64,000 nt of DNA. It comes from Cellvibrionaceae bacterium 1162T.S.0a.05. GTDB lineage: Bacteria > Pseudomonadota > Gammaproteobacteria > Pseudomonadales > Cellvibrionaceae. Location: NCBI GenBank assembly GCA_000964245.1, contig LANB01000001.1, positions 909,501-973,500 of the forward strand. The letters are read 5' to 3'. Each line of letters starts with the position of its first letter. Position 1 is the stretch's first letter. The position numbers and the translations under genes were made by a program. Positions 1 through 10,081 of this stretch are shown piece after piece. Under the pieces are notes generated by a model. That model was not told the DNA's origin. It saw only the letters and a program-made list of their open reading frames with translations, and made no database searches.

Positions 1-74
1 ATAACCACGCAATGGCCACTGCCAGATTCGGCGACAAACTTTCTTTTTTCGAGCCACTTCACTTTCGCTTGCAT
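1..74 (-). CDS. OsmC family protein (N-terminal fragment)
   Basis: Only the first 24 codons lie in the window; the rest runs off the left edge. The readable N-terminus begins MQAKVKWLEKRKF and continues to ESGSGHCVV, which matches the start of OsmC/Ohr-type peroxide-reductase-like proteins. The ATG is at 74 on the minus strand, with an AGGTG ribosome site shortly upstream. In Pseudomonas an OsmC-like gene lies divergent from vfr, and the same arrangement is seen here, which supports the call. Function cannot be taken further from a fragment, since the catalytic cysteines are outside the window. Confidence 0.6.
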   Translation of the reverse strand, partial: MQAKVKWLEKRKFVAESGSGHCVV

Positions 75-94
75 CACTTACACCTGGAATTGCT

Positions 95-123
95 TTGACA
101 GAAGGGCGCGAAGCCTAGCATAT
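95..123 (+). promoter_or_regulatory. possible sigma-70 promoter upstream of vfr
   Basis: A perfect TTGACA (95-100) is followed by poor -10 candidates, TAGCAT at 116 or CATATT at 119. It sits in the 295-bp gap between the divergent OsmC-like gene and vfr, and would give a long vfr leader. The rest of the gap is AT-rich and shows no other clear motif. The -10 is weak, so this is only a candidate. Confidence 0.25.
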
Positions 124-369
124 TCAGCGTTTTTACGCTGCTCGCCACCGACAATGTCTTACAAATTGGGTATGAGAAAAGGTTCGGTTTTTACCTGGAA
201 GGCGTTATACTCGGCGCGACAAGTCTGTTTTGGAAAGAGGAAGAGACCAAAATACGCTTATAAAAGAGCACACAACAAAATTAAAAATAAAAACTACACT
301 TAATAAAAGAAAGTGTTAAAACGAATTTCTAAACGAAATATCTAAACGAAAAGCAATGAGGGATCTATT

Positions 370-1005
370 TTGGTTGCTGTATCACTAACACCCCATATAC
401 AAAATGTGGACGAGTTTCTAAGCCACTGCCACAGGCGCCGCTATCCAGCCAAGAGCACATTGATTTATGCCGGCGATAAGAGTGATTCCCTGTACTACAT
501 TATTAAAGGTTCCGTCACGGTTCTGATTGAAGATGAAGAAGGCCGTGAAATGATTGTTGCCTACTTAAACGATGGTGACTTTTTCGGTGAAATGGGCCTT
601 TTTGACGAGCAGGACAATCGCAGCGCCTGGGTTCGCGCTAAATCTGAATGTGAAATTGGCGAGATTTCATATGCGAAATTTCAGGAGCTTTCAGAATCTC
701 ATCCGGAATTCCTGTTTGCGCTCGGCACGCAAATGGCGCGACGCCTGCGCAAAACAACCCGTAAAGTCGGCGACCTCGCCTTTTTGGACGTAACCGGCCG
801 TGTTGCGCGGACCTTGCTGGATTTATGCAAGGAGCCCGATGCGATGACACACCCGGACGGGATGCAGATAAAAATTACCCGCCAAGAGATTGGCCGCATT
901 GTAGGCTGCTCGCGGGAGATGGTCGGCCGAGTGCTAAAAACCCTTGAAGATCAAGGGCTTGTGTCCGTCAAGGGCAAAACCATGGTTGTCTTCGGTACCC
1001 GCTAA
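370..1005 (+). CDS. vfr: cAMP-responsive CRP-family regulator Vfr
   Basis: Global transcription regulator of the CRP/FNR family that binds cAMP and then DNA. The N-terminal half is a cyclic-nucleotide-binding barrel; [18 protein letters not shown] contains the Glu and Arg-Ser that contact cAMP in CRP. The C-terminus has a winged helix-turn-helix with [20 protein letters not shown], nearly identical to the E. coli CRP recognition helix, so DNA specificity is probably CRP-like. Length is 211 residues, close to Pseudomonas Vfr (214). The start is TTG at 370: GAGGGA lies at 358-363, and the protein begins MVAVSLTP as Vfr proteins do. It is followed by a strong terminator shared with the convergent trpC. 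Confidence 0.93.
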   Translation: MVAVSLTPHIQNVDEFLSHCHRRRYPAKSTLIYAGDKSDSLYYIIKGSVTVLIEDEEGREMIVAYLNDGDFFGEMGLFDEQDNRSAWVRAKSECEIGEISYAKFQELSESHPEFLFALGTQMARRLRKTTRKVGDLAFLDVTGRVARTLLDLCKEPDAMTHPDGMQIKITRQEIGRIVGCSREMVGRVLKTLEDQGLVSVKGKTMVVFGTR

Positions 1006-1023
1006 GCCGCATTTGTTGAGCAC

Positions 1024-1051
1024 AAAAAAGCCCGCGATTGCGGGCTTTTTT
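1024..1051. terminator. bidirectional intrinsic terminator between vfr and trpC
   Basis: Perfect stem GCCCGC / GCGGGC with a 4-nt loop (1030-1045), flanked by six A on the left and six T on the right. It lies between convergent vfr and trpC and can serve both strands. Confidence 0.9.
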
Positions 1052-1076
1052 GTATTCAGAAACTTGCGCCAGCTAG

Positions 1077-1880
1077 CTACTGCGCGAAAAATAGTTCGTG
1101 CAGTTTTTCTCCTGGTGACGCTGCGCGCATAAAAGATTCTCCAACCAAAAAACTATTCACGCCCCTGGCTCGCATTTGTGCGACGTCCTGCGGCCCAAGA
1201 ATGCCGCTTTCGGTGACGACAATTTTGTCTTCCGGAATGGCATCCAACAAATCGAAGGTCGTATCGAGACTGACATCAAAGGTGTGCAGGTTGCGATTGT
1301 TAATCCCCACGAGTGTATTTGGCAATTCCAGAGCCAAATCCAGCTCTTGCTTGTCGTGTACTTCAACCAACACATCCAGGCCCAGCGCGAGCGCTAGACG
1401 ATTTAAATTGAATAGCTCGTCTTCTGTCAGCGCTGACACAATAAGCAGTACACAGTCTGCGCCTATCGCACGCGATTCAACAATCTGGTAAGAGTCTACC
1501 ATGAAATCCTTTCGTATTACGGGCAGATTCACTGCGGATCGCGCTTCCTGCAGGTAGCTGTCCGCGCCCTGGAAAAAATCGATGTCGGTAAGTACTGACA
1601 AACACGCAGCCCCGCCCTTTTCATAGTCTTTGGCGATTTCTGCCGGGCGAAAATCCTCTCGAATAACGCCCTTACTCGGGGACGCTTTCTTGATTTCAGC
1701 GATGACTGCCGATTCTCCAGCGTCTAACTTATTGCAAATGGCTTGCACGAAACCGCGAGTCCGCGGCAGGTCGACAACATCCGTTTCCAGCTGCGTCAAA
1801 CTGCGCCGGCAGCGGCGTTCACTCACTTCCTTGCGCTTCCGTTCAATGATTTTTTTTAGAATTGTAGGTGTATCGCTCAC
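1077..1880 (-). CDS. trpC: indole-3-glycerol phosphate synthase
   Basis: Fourth step of tryptophan synthesis: ring closure of CdRP to indole-3-glycerol phosphate, in the cytoplasm. It is a single TIM-barrel domain of 267 residues, the usual length for a monofunctional TrpC (no TrpF fusion). Visible family motifs are [14 protein letters not shown] (substrate phosphate loop and catalytic lysines), LVGINNRNL and VTESGI. It is downstream of trpD on the same strand, but separated by 102 bp containing a tandem 17-bp repeat, so coupling to trpD is looser than in a tight operon. It ends at the shared terminator with vfr. Confidence 0.96.
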   Translation of the reverse strand: MSDTPTILKKIIERKRKEVSERRCRRSLTQLETDVVDLPRTRGFVQAICNKLDAGESAVIAEIKKASPSKGVIREDFRPAEIAKDYEKGGAACLSVLTDIDFFQGADSYLQEARSAVNLPVIRKDFMVDSYQIVESRAIGADCVLLIVSALTEDELFNLNRLALALGLDVLVEVHDKQELDLALELPNTLVGINNRNLHTFDVSLDTTFDLLDAIPEDKIVVTESGILGPQDVAQMRARGVNSFLVGESFMRAASPGEKLHELFFAQ

Positions 1881-1914
1881 ATGATCTCCATCGACTTACT
1901 GCTTGCTTTTTGTA

Positions 1915-1948
1915 TGTTGGAATACTTTGTGTGTTGGAATACTTTGTG
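1915..1948. repeat. tandem 17-bp direct repeat in the trpD-trpC gap
   Basis: Two perfect adjacent copies of TGTTGGAATACTTTGTG (1915-1931 and 1932-1948). The repeat lengthens the trpD-trpC spacer. No hairpin or coding role is visible; it is probably a replication-slippage duplication. Confidence 0.9.
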
Positions 1949-1982
1949 TCCTGCAATAGTGTGCTCAGGCATGTACGTGGTC

Positions 1983-3014
1983 TTATGCATCCACTTGTGA
2001 AAATTCAGCCAGTTCTTTTAACTTCTCGGCCGCCAGGCCGCTGGCAAGTGCATCTTCGGCCATTGCCATACCGCTTTTTAAGTCTTGCGCCAGGCCGGCA
2101 ACATAGATGGCGGCTCCCGCATTCAAGGCAATGATTTTGCGCGCTTTTTCGGCTGTTTCACCACTCTCACGATTAAAGGCGGCGCGAATAAGCGCAAGTG
2201 ATTGTTCAGCGGTCTCCACACTCAGGCCACTTAATGAATCGGCCTTCAAGCCAAATTCCGCCGGGTCTAGCGAATACTCACTTACTTTTCCGGCCTTGAG
2301 TTCTGCAACATGTGACTCTGCTGCGATACTGAGTTCATCAAGCCCATCGGACGAATGCACAACGAGGACATGCTCACTCCCCAAGCGACCAAGCACCTCA
2401 GCCATAGGCCGACACAGAGCTTCAGTGAATACACCAATAACCTGACGCTTGACGCCAGCGGGGTTGGTCATGGGTCCGAGCATGTTAAAGATGGTACGCA
2501 TCGCTAATTCCTTACGCGGCCCAATCGCATGCTTCATTGCCCCGTGATGTGCCGGGGCAAACATAAAACCGACGCCGATTTGCTCTATCGCACGCGCAAC
2601 TTGCGCCGGCGGAATCTGCAAATTCACCCCCGCTGCTTCCAACACATCAGCGCTGCCAGTGGAACTGGAAACCGAGCGGTTGCCGTGCTTGGCAACGTGA
2701 CCACCCGCTGCTGCCACCACAAATGCTGCCGCAGTAGAGACATTAAACAGGTTAGCGCCATCTCCTCCTGTCCCGCAGGTATCAATCAGGTGATCCGCCT
2801 TAACGTCCACCTTGGTCGAGAGTTCACGCATTACGCTCGCAGCACCGGTAATTTCATCGAGGCTTTCACTCTTCATACGCAAGGCAACCAGAAACGCGCC
2901 AATTTGCGCGGGCGTGCATTCACCGGTCATCAGATCTCGCATAACTGCCGTCATATCGTCGGTGTTGAGGTCTCGCCCCTCAACCACCTGCGCCAGAGCT
3001 TGCTGGATATTCAT
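1983..3014 (-). CDS. trpD: anthranilate phosphoribosyltransferase
   Basis: Second step of tryptophan synthesis: transfers phosphoribose from PRPP to anthranilate. The 343-residue length is typical. The PRPP/Mg site [14 protein letters not shown] is followed by the KHGNRSVSS loop and [10 protein letters not shown], all diagnostic of TrpD. The protein begins MNIQQAL at 3014. It lies 45 bp downstream of trpG and is transcribed with it in the order trpG-trpD-trpC. Confidence 0.97.
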   Translation of the reverse strand: MNIQQALAQVVEGRDLNTDDMTAVMRDLMTGECTPAQIGAFLVALRMKSESLDEITGAASVMRELSTKVDVKADHLIDTCGTGGDGANLFNVSTAAAFVVAAAGGHVAKHGNRSVSSSTGSADVLEAAGVNLQIPPAQVARAIEQIGVGFMFAPAHHGAMKHAIGPRKELAMRTIFNMLGPMTNPAGVKRQVIGVFTEALCRPMAEVLGRLGSEHVLVVHSSDGLDELSIAAESHVAELKAGKVSEYSLDPAEFGLKADSLSGLSVETAEQSLALIRAAFNRESGETAEKARKIIALNAGAAIYVAGLAQDLKSGMAMAEDALASGLAAEKLKELAEFSQVDA

Positions 3015-3059
3015 CGTCGCGTCCTTAGTTTTTAATCTAACTCTTTGCTTTTATTGGAT

Positions 3060-3641
3060 TTATTTTTGTTCAAGAAAGTTTTTTAGCAGGGCGTGGCCAC
3101 TCTCCGTGAGAATCGACTCCGGGTGAAATTGCACACCATGCACATTCAACTTTTTATGTTGAACGCCCATGATTTCATCCATCGAGCCATCTTCTTTTTG
3201 GGTCCAGGCGGTAATTTCCAGGTCTTCCGGAACATTACCCTGCTCGATAACCAGTGAGTGATAGCGCGTTGCCGTAAAGGGATTGTCCAGGCCGGAAAAC
3301 ACGCCTTTGCCCGTATGATAAATTTTAGAGGTCTTGCCGTGCATCACTTGCCCGGCTCGCACAACTTTCGCCCCGAAAGCCTCACCGATGGACTGGTGGC
3401 CCAGGCAGATCCCCAGAATTGGCGTTTTACCGCCCAACTTCCTGATGACATCAAGCGAAATACCCGCATCCTGAGGCGTTCCGGGGCCAGGCGAAATCAC
3501 AATGCGTTCAGGTGCAGCCGCTTCGATATCGTCCACGCTCCACTCATCGTTGCGCACCACTTTCACATCAGCCTTGAGTTCGCTGAGATATTGCACAACG
3601 TTGTAAGTAAATGAGTCATAGTTGTCGATCATTAACAGCAT
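3060..3641 (-). CDS. trpG: anthranilate synthase component II (glutamine amidotransferase)
   Basis: Supplies ammonia from glutamine to TrpE for anthranilate formation. It is a class I glutamine amidotransferase of 193 residues: [10 protein letters not shown], the nucleophile elbow [14 protein letters not shown] (catalytic Cys), and VQFHPES (His and Glu of the triad). The frame is open 54 codons further upstream to 3803, but family members start [16 protein letters not shown], which fixes the start at 3641. Its partner trpE lies about 7.3 kb away, with unrelated genes between; the same split occurs in Pseudomonas. The protein may also serve 4-amino-4-deoxychorismate synthesis as PabA; the sequence does not decide this. 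Confidence 0.95.
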   Translation of the reverse strand: MLLMIDNYDSFTYNVVQYLSELKADVKVVRNDEWSVDDIEAAAPERIVISPGPGTPQDAGISLDVIRKLGGKTPILGICLGHQSIGEAFGAKVVRAGQVMHGKTSKIYHTGKGVFSGLDNPFTATRYHSLVIEQGNVPEDLEITAWTQKEDGSMDEIMGVQHKKLNVHGVQFHPESILTESGHALLKNFLEQK

Positions 3642-3911
3642 GGTAAAACCCGATTCGCGTACTGGAAAGCGGGGCATTATATGCCCTCGGCCGAGTGGAT
3701 AATACCGTTTAAAAGTGTCGGGAAATTTTACAAAACTGTGAGAACCCGCCAACATCACTGAAGTTTCGTCATTTTTGATGCGAAGAATGTGTCGTTGGGT
3801 CACAGTGTGAGGGCTTTATCCTGAGTATATTGGTAACAAGCGGCCACTTGAAGAAGGCGAACTTACGAAAAAAATTGCCCAAAATACAAGCACATGGCCA
3901 CTTTTAAACCA

Positions 3912-3930
3912 AATTGTTTGATAAACAATT
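3912..3930. promoter_or_regulatory. inverted repeat in the trpG/DUF1631 intergenic region
   Basis: Perfect 8-bp arms AATTGTTT and AAACAATT around a 3-nt centre. It lies in the 452-bp gap (3642-4093) between the divergent trpG and DUF1631 genes. The arm arrangement fits a repressor operator or a small hairpin without a T-run. No tryptophan-rich leader peptide was found upstream of trpG. Nothing else recognisable lies in this gap. Confidence 0.3.
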
Positions 3931-4093
3931 CAAAACTCACTGGCCTTCAGAGCAGGGGCTGATCCGGCTTTATTTTTTTCCGCTTATCCCGGAGAATTAA
4001 CCGTCAATCGGAACAGTTCGTGCATAATATTCGGCAAGCACAAGAAACCGATCGAAATTTAAGCGATCGTAGTTAAACAACAAGGTTATAAAC

Positions 4094-6367
4094 ATGTCAC
4101 CCAGCGATAAGAAGTCGGACTCGATTGAACTGGTAAAACCCGCCAGTCGATCGCCATTGAATCCGCCCAGAGTGCTGAACCACATCCTTCACCAAAGTCT
4201 GGATAGTTGTTCGCAGCTTTTGGAGCACATGTTCTCGGCGACTGACGACCTTTTTTATGACCTGTCCAAGCGCGCCTCAAGTAACAACGAGGAAAACCTC
4301 TACTTTGAGTCCATGCGCGAAATCCGCATTAAAAAGCACGGCGTGATTACCCGCTTTTTGCGCGGCATCTCCGAATCGTTTAACGATCTGATTCTCAACA
4401 AACCGATTCAAAAGCCCTCCGAGCATGACGACGAAGTGCATCTCTCCATCGTTGAAGGGGACGAGCTTGAGGTCGAGCTGGCCCACAAAAACATGTCCGG
4501 CCGCACACGCGAAACCTACAAGGAAGAGCTTTACGAACTTGGTATTCGCCTCGACCACTTGTTGCTGCAGGTCAATGTCAGCGAAGACAACAACCCACTC
4601 GACCCGAATCAGATCTCCCAGGCCTTTATCGCCTCCTGTAGCGAGCAATTGCAAGTCAGCATCAAGGCGCGCCTGATTCTCTTCAAGTTATTTGAAAAGC
4701 ACGTGTTGAAACAGCTTGGCCATATCTATGCGGATGCCAACCAGGTGCTGGTTGAAGCCGGTATTTTGCCGAAAGTACCGCGTAATCTCGGCAAATCCCG
4801 CAGCGCCCAGGCCCCGCACGACGGGCAGGGTGAAACCCAGAGTGAACAGGAGGCCGCCAGCCCGGCCGCTGATGCAGCCCCGGGCCAACAACCCGTTCAC
4901 TTCAATCTGGATATCAATACGCTGAGTAATTTGATGGCCTCAGCGCGCATGGCGCAGGGTTCGATGTTTTCTGCCAACGGCGTGCCAAATGCCAGCGGTT
5001 ATACCTATTACCTGTATTCCAGTAATCCAGGGCCTGTGATGCAACCGCCTGAGTTGTCATCCTTACTGACGAAAACCCAACCTCTCGTGGATCGCCAGCT
5101 CGCCGGTGATGAGCCTCGCAACATCGTTGCCGATATCATCAATCAACTGCTTGCCAAGCGCGACCCCGAAGTGCCACAAGCACTGGAGCAAACTGAAGAA
5201 GACGTCATCAACCTCGTCGCCATGTTCTTTGACAAGGTTCTTGAAGATGAAAATCTGCCGATCGCTGTGCAATCACTTATCTGTCGCCTGCAGATCCCGA
5301 TATTGAAAGTCGCCCTGCACGATCAGCGCTTTTTAGTAGACGGCGACCACCCCGCGCGCCAATTGATCAACAGCATTACTCAGGCCGGCATCGGTTTTGA
5401 CGAAAGCAAGCCACTTGAGCGCGACCCGCTTTATCGCGTGATTGTAGATGGCGTCCAGAATATTAATCGCCAGTACAAAAATGACCTCAGCATTTTCACT
5501 GAGGTACAGAATGAAATTGAAGCCTTTATCAACAATGAAAAGCGTAAAGCCAATATTGTTGAAAAGCGCACGACGCAAACAGAAACCGGCAAATCCAAAA
5601 TCAAAAGCGCTCGCCTGACTTCACAGTCTGCGCTTTATGAAAAGATGAAAGAAGCCGAATTGCCGGACGAAATCAGTACTTTCCTGACCAGCACCTGGTT
5701 GCAAGTATTGGTTATCACCCTACTCAAGTTTGGCAAAGGCAGCCCACAGTGGGTTGAAATGGAGCAATTGGTTTCCGATCTTATCTGGCTCTGCCAACCC
5801 AAAACTGATGAACGCTCCATTGCACGAAAAGCCCGTTTGCAACCGGAAATTTTGCAACGTATTGAAATGGGGCTCGAGACGGCCATTGATAACCCCGAAA
5901 GCCGCTCGACGAAAATTGGCATTATCGAATCCACACTTGCGCGCCTTGATGAAGAAAACGGTATTGAAGTTGTGGAATACCGCAGCCTGAATATCGAACA
6001 AAAGGAAGCACTGGGTAAGAGTGAATCATCAGAGAAACCCTGGGAAGACATGACCGCCCTGGAAAGGCAGCAGTCGAAGTACGAAGAACTTTCCAGCAAG
6101 TATTACAATATGGCCAAGAACATCACTGAAGGCACCTGGCTTGAGTATTTTGATCAGGATTCAGGACGCCAGGTGCGCTGTAAACTGAGTGCGAAAATCG
6201 ATGCTGAAACCTACATTTTCGTCAATCGCTTTGGCCTCAAGACGCTTGAAAAAACGCGCCGTCAATTTGCTTACGATTTGCAATTTGAAAAAGCCAAATC
6301 TCTGGACAGTCGCCCACTGTTTGAGCGACTCATGGAAAAAGTCGTGGACGGGCTGAAAACCAATTAG
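4094..6367 (+). CDS. DUF1631 family protein
   Basis: A 757-residue protein matching the DUF1631 family of Pseudomonas-like bacteria by its overall pattern: helical N-terminus with HILHQSLDSCSQLLEHMF and MREIRIKKHGVITRFLRGI. A low-complexity Ala/Glu/Gln linker lies near residues 235-265, followed by long helical stretches. The C-terminal ~120 residues contain GTWLEYFDQDSGRQVRCKLS and FVNRFGLKTLEKT, which read like a PilZ-type small beta barrel; if so it could sense cyclic di-GMP, but the RxxxR...D/NxSxxG signature is not clear. No signal peptide or membrane segment is visible, so it is probably cytoplasmic. AAGG lies about 10 nt before the ATG. It is divergent from trpG and 224 bp upstream of prsK. 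Biochemical function unknown. Confidence 0.75.
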   Translation: MSPSDKKSDSIELVKPASRSPLNPPRVLNHILHQSLDSCSQLLEHMFSATDDLFYDLSKRASSNNEENLYFESMREIRIKKHGVITRFLRGISESFNDLILNKPIQKPSEHDDEVHLSIVEGDELEVELAHKNMSGRTRETYKEELYELGIRLDHLLLQVNVSEDNNPLDPNQISQAFIASCSEQLQVSIKARLILFKLFEKHVLKQLGHIYADANQVLVEAGILPKVPRNLGKSRSAQAPHDGQGETQSEQEAASPAADAAPGQQPVHFNLDINTLSNLMASARMAQGSMFSANGVPNASGYTYYLYSSNPGPVMQPPELSSLLTKTQPLVDRQLAGDEPRNIVADIINQLLAKRDPEVPQALEQTEEDVINLVAMFFDKVLEDENLPIAVQSLICRLQIPILKVALHDQRFLVDGDHPARQLINSITQAGIGFDESKPLERDPLYRVIVDGVQNINRQYKNDLSIFTEVQNEIEAFINNEKRKANIVEKRTTQTETGKSKIKSARLTSQSALYEKMKEAELPDEISTFLTSTWLQVLVITLLKFGKGSPQWVEMEQLVSDLIWLCQPKTDERSIARKARLQPEILQRIEMGLETAIDNPESRSTKIGIIESTLARLDEENGIEVVEYRSLNIEQKEALGKSESSEKPWEDMTALERQQSKYEELSSKYYNMAKNITEGTWLEYFDQDSGRQVRCKLSAKIDAETYIFVNRFGLKTLEKTRRQFAYDLQFEKAKSLDSRPLFERLMEKVVDGLKTN

Positions 6368-6591
6368 GCCCGTCACCACAATCAATTTGCAAAACGGCCC
6401 ATCCTGCATACAGTCTGCAAATTCAACCCCAAAAAACGCTTAATGATCAGTGCCGTTTTACCCTGAGACGGCCTGCCATGCTAAGATGCAAGCCACTTAA
6501 GTCATCATGTCTAAATGGATTGACGACAAGTCGCTATTTTTGAATCTTGTGACCAGCTTATACATTCCAGATAAATAACCAGACAAAAAAC

Positions 6592-8661
6592 ATGGAACTC
6601 AGCAGCCTTACGCAAACCGCATTTCTTAGTGCAACCATCTCAGCGTTGGTCTTTGCGATCACTTGCGCTTACCAAAGCCAAAAGGGCAACATTCATTGGT
6701 CCTTTCCGATCGCCGCACTAGTACAAGTATTTTGGCTTGCCGGTATTACCTGGTATGGCTCAACACCCTTCATCAATATACACAGCTGGCAAATCAGCGA
6801 AGCCTTACACATCATTAGCTGGATTGTCGCGCTACTTTTGGCAACTCAAAGCTATTGCAATCAACCCCTACCGCGCACTTATGTGTTGATGATCAGTGGC
6901 ATTACCGTAACCTGCCTTGCACTTTTTTTAGCAACAATCATTTTCAAGGTGCCCCAGGAATATATTGAAGGCATTATTTGCTGGCAGGGTATTGGGTTGG
7001 CAATATTCGGCTTGCTAAGTGTTGAACAACTGTATCGCAATGTCAGTAATATCCGCCTCATCAAATTATTGTGTATCAACCTTGCGATCGTTTTTATTTT
7101 TGACGCCTGGTTGTTTTCACAAAGTATTTTATCCAACGGCATTGCTGAAAACATGTGGCAAGCACGAGCGGCCGTGGTGATGGCAACCTCTGTTTTAATG
7201 GCAATAGGAACCATTGCATTAGCACAAAGCCCGATGGAACCTGCAAAGATTACGGTATCGCGCCCTATAGCTTTTTACACCACTTCACTGGTGATTGTTG
7301 GCTTTCTATTTACTGTGCTTGCGATCAGCGGCTATTACATTCAACTGTATGGCGGCAGCTGGGGTACCGTCGCCTATACAATCCTCGTCGTTTGCGCACT
7401 CCTCTTCGTCATTTCACTTTTTTCTTCTCGCACCCTGCGCGAAAAAATAAATGTACAAATCAATAAGCACCTATTTAGTCACAAATACGACTATCGCGCT
7501 GAATGGTTACGCCTGATTGACAAGCTATCTGAACCCACTTCAATGACCGACAGCCATGAACGTGCAATCACGACCTTGGCAGATTTATTCAAATGCAGTG
7601 GTGGCGCCCTCTGGTTAAAACGCGGGAAAATTCTGGTTCCAACCAAACAAGTCAACACCGACCTCAATATTGCTGAATGCATTGAATCGGCCGACTCACC
7701 TTTTTGCCTCGCAATGGAAAAAGAAGATTGGGTTTTTTATCTGGATGGCATGACAGGCGCGTTGTCTTACCATAACGAATTATTACCTGACTGGGCAAAA
7801 ATTAATGAGCAGTTCTGGCTGATTCTTCCGCTACTAAACGATAACAACCTCACCGGGTTTATTGTATTAAATCGGCCCAAAGACGATTCTGTATTGAACT
7901 GGGAGGATCTCGACCTTATCAAAACAGTGGGTCGTCAAATTGCCAGTTATTTACAACTACGCGAAAAGTCGGAAGAACTCACCGAAGCGCGACAATTTGA
8001 TGCATTCAACAAACTCTCTGCCTATGTAATGCACGATTTAAAAAACCTGATCGCGCAGCAATCGCTTGTGGTAAAAAATGCGGAGAAGCACAAGGACAAC
8101 CCCGCCTTTATTGAAGATGCGATTCATACCATCAACAACTCAGTAAATCGCATGAATAATCTGTTGCGCAAGCTACAACACAACGAACCGCTTGAAGCCA
8201 AGACCCTGACGCTCAAAAATGTTCTGGTTACAGCCGTAACACAGTGCCAACGCGCGCTCCCGGCACCTACGCTGCGCGGTGTCAATGAAGACATTCGTGT
8301 AAAAGCCGACCCTGACAGCTTAATCATGGTATTCACTCACCTTATTACCAACGCCCAGGATGCCACCCCAGCGGACGGATTTGTCGATATATCGGCGAGC
8401 GTTACAGGGAACAATGTGGTAATTTACATCGAGGATAACGGAGAAGGCATGACAGCCGATTTTATTCAGGAAAAGCTGTTTAAACCTTTCGAAACAACAA
8501 AATCAGGTAAGGGCATGGGCATCGGCGTATTCCAGGCACGTGAATACGCACAAAGTCTCGGTGGCAATGTTCAGGTACAGAGTACGCCTGGTGAAGGTAC
8601 CAGCTTTATCGTCAGCTTACCCCTGGTTCAAATTCACGCTCGAGAAGTGTTAGAACAATGA
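6592..8661 (+). CDS. prsK: PrsK-type membrane sensor histidine kinase (PEP-CTERM/exopolysaccharide system)
   Basis: Sensor kinase of the PrsK family, which pairs with PrsR in bacteria having PEP-CTERM/exosortase surface systems. About 9-10 hydrophobic segments occupy residues 1-285. A GAF-like sensor region follows (roughly 320-455). The dimerisation helix carries the phospho-acceptor His in VMHDLKNLIAQQ (His481). The ATP-binding domain has NAQDA (N box), EDNGEGM (G1) and GKGMGIGVFQAREYA (G2). The 689-residue length and the multi-span N-terminus fit the family. It overlaps prsR by 4 nt (ATGA), so the two are co-translated. Its ligand is unknown; no exosortase or PEP-CTERM protein lies in this window. 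Confidence 0.88.
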   Translation: MELSSLTQTAFLSATISALVFAITCAYQSQKGNIHWSFPIAALVQVFWLAGITWYGSTPFINIHSWQISEALHIISWIVALLLATQSYCNQPLPRTYVLMISGITVTCLALFLATIIFKVPQEYIEGIICWQGIGLAIFGLLSVEQLYRNVSNIRLIKLLCINLAIVFIFDAWLFSQSILSNGIAENMWQARAAVVMATSVLMAIGTIALAQSPMEPAKITVSRPIAFYTTSLVIVGFLFTVLAISGYYIQLYGGSWGTVAYTILVVCALLFVISLFSSRTLREKINVQINKHLFSHKYDYRAEWLRLIDKLSEPTSMTDSHERAITTLADLFKCSGGALWLKRGKILVPTKQVNTDLNIAECIESADSPFCLAMEKEDWVFYLDGMTGALSYHNELLPDWAKINEQFWLILPLLNDNNLTGFIVLNRPKDDSVLNWEDLDLIKTVGRQIASYLQLREKSEELTEARQFDAFNKLSAYVMHDLKNLIAQQSLVVKNAEKHKDNPAFIEDAIHTINNSVNRMNNLLRKLQHNEPLEAKTLTLKNVLVTAVTQCQRALPAPTLRGVNEDIRVKADPDSLIMVFTHLITNAQDATPADGFVDISASVTGNNVVIYIEDNGEGMTADFIQEKLFKPFETTKSGKGMGIGVFQAREYAQSLGGNVQVQSTPGEGTSFIVSLPLVQIHAREVLEQ

Positions 8662-10013
8662 CAGACAAGCCCAAACTTTTAATTGTTGAGGATGATCTTG
8701 GCTTGCAAAGCCAGTTGCGTTGGCATTTTGACCAATATGAAATAATTGTTGCCGGCAACCGCGTCGATGCGGTTGACGCGATACAATTACACGAACCCCC
8801 ACTGGTGTTACAAGACTTGGGTTTGCCACCAGATGACGAAGGCGTTGACGAAGGCTTTCGTTGCATACGCGAAATATCCACACTGGCACCCAACACTAAA
8901 ATCATTGTGATGACGGGAAACGCCGATTATGAAAATGCGGTGCGCGCAGTTGCTATGGGTGCCTACGACTTCTATCAAAAACCGGTTAATTCAGAAACAC
9001 TCGATTTAATTCTGCAACGCGCTTATCACATTTTCGAACTGGAAGAACAAAACCGCCGGCTACAGGAGCAAAGACAAGAACCTCTTGAAGGCATCATTGC
9101 GTGTGACCCGACGATGATGAAGATTTGTCGAACCATCGAGAAACTTGCTCCCTCTATCGTGACCTGTACCTTAACCGGCGAAAGCGGTACCGGTAAGGAA
9201 GTACTTGCACGCGCCCTGCACCAACTGAGCTCTCGTCACGAAGGCCGTATGGTTGCCATTAACTGCGCTGCGGTGCCAGAAAATTTAATGGAAAGCGAAC
9301 TCTTCGGTTACGAGAAAGGCGCATTCACCGGCGCCAATAAACGCACACTGGGTAAAGTGGAAACGGCTTCCGGTGGTACCTTGTTTCTCGATGAAATCGG
9401 CGATATGCCGCTCGCACTGCAAGCCAAACTTTTGCGCTTTTTACAGGAGCGCGTGATTGAACGTGTGGGTGGACGTGAAGAAATTCCCGTCGATGTGCGA
9501 GTCGTTTGCGCCACCAACAAAGATTTACAAAAAATGGTGCAGGAGCAAACCTTCCGCGAAGATTTGTACTACCGCATCTGTGAGATGGAAATTCATATTC
9601 CTCCCCTGCGCGATCGTCAAGGCGATAAATTATTGTTGGCGCGTCATTTTTTACGAAAATTCACAGAACAAAACAACAGTCAGGTCACGGGTTTTTCATC
9701 AGAAGCCGTTGACGCGATAGAAGCTTACGACTGGCCAGGTAACATTCGTGAAATGGAAAACCGAGTGAAGCGCAGCGTTGTTATGGCCGACGACAAATTA
9801 ATTTCTTCTGAAGATCTGGGGCTTGTTTCCGACGAAAGCCTGAATATTAATTTGCGTCAGGTTCGACAGAACGCAGAAAAGAATGCGATTTTGCGCGCAC
9901 TGGCAATGAAAGAAGGCAATATCTCGGCCGCTTCGAAATTGCTGGGAGTCACCCGCCCCACGCTGTATGACTTGATCAAGAAATACAATATTCAGGTCGC
10001 GATTACCGAATAA
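8658..10013 (+). CDS. prsR: PrsR-type sigma-54-dependent response regulator
   Basis: Response regulator of the NtrC class, 451 residues. The receiver domain (1-120) has acidic residues EDD at 11-13 and the phospho-acceptor Asp53 in LQDLGLPP. The AAA+ domain has Walker A GESGTGKE, the sigma-54 contact loop GAFTGA in YEKGAFTGANK, and Walker B GTLFLDEIGD. The C-terminal Fis-type helix-turn-helix contains ISAASKLLGVTRPTLYDLIKK. PrsR activates RpoN promoters of PEP-CTERM and exopolysaccharide genes in other bacteria. It is co-translated with prsK and followed by a terminator. I did not find a clear -24/-12 site nearby. Confidence 0.9.
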   Translation: MTDKPKLLIVEDDLGLQSQLRWHFDQYEIIVAGNRVDAVDAIQLHEPPLVLQDLGLPPDDEGVDEGFRCIREISTLAPNTKIIVMTGNADYENAVRAVAMGAYDFYQKPVNSETLDLILQRAYHIFELEEQNRRLQEQRQEPLEGIIACDPTMMKICRTIEKLAPSIVTCTLTGESGTGKEVLARALHQLSSRHEGRMVAINCAAVPENLMESELFGYEKGAFTGANKRTLGKVETASGGTLFLDEIGDMPLALQAKLLRFLQERVIERVGGREEIPVDVRVVCATNKDLQKMVQEQTFREDLYYRICEMEIHIPPLRDRQGDKLLLARHFLRKFTEQNNSQVTGFSSEAVDAIEAYDWPGNIREMENRVKRSVVMADDKLISSEDLGLVSDESLNINLRQVRQNAEKNAILRALAMKEGNISAASKLLGVTRPTLYDLIKKYNIQVAITE

Positions 10014-10022
10014 TTGCAGGGC

Positions 10023-10058
10023 AAAAAAAAGCGGGATTCCAGAGAAACCCGCTTTTTT
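10023..10058. terminator. bidirectional intrinsic terminator after prsR
   Basis: Stem GCGGG...CCCGC (10031-10052) extended by TT/AA pairs, preceded by eight A and followed by six T. It lies between convergent prsR and the BY-kinase-like gene. Confidence 0.85.
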
Positions 10059-10081
10059 AATTTATTCATATTCGTAAGACG

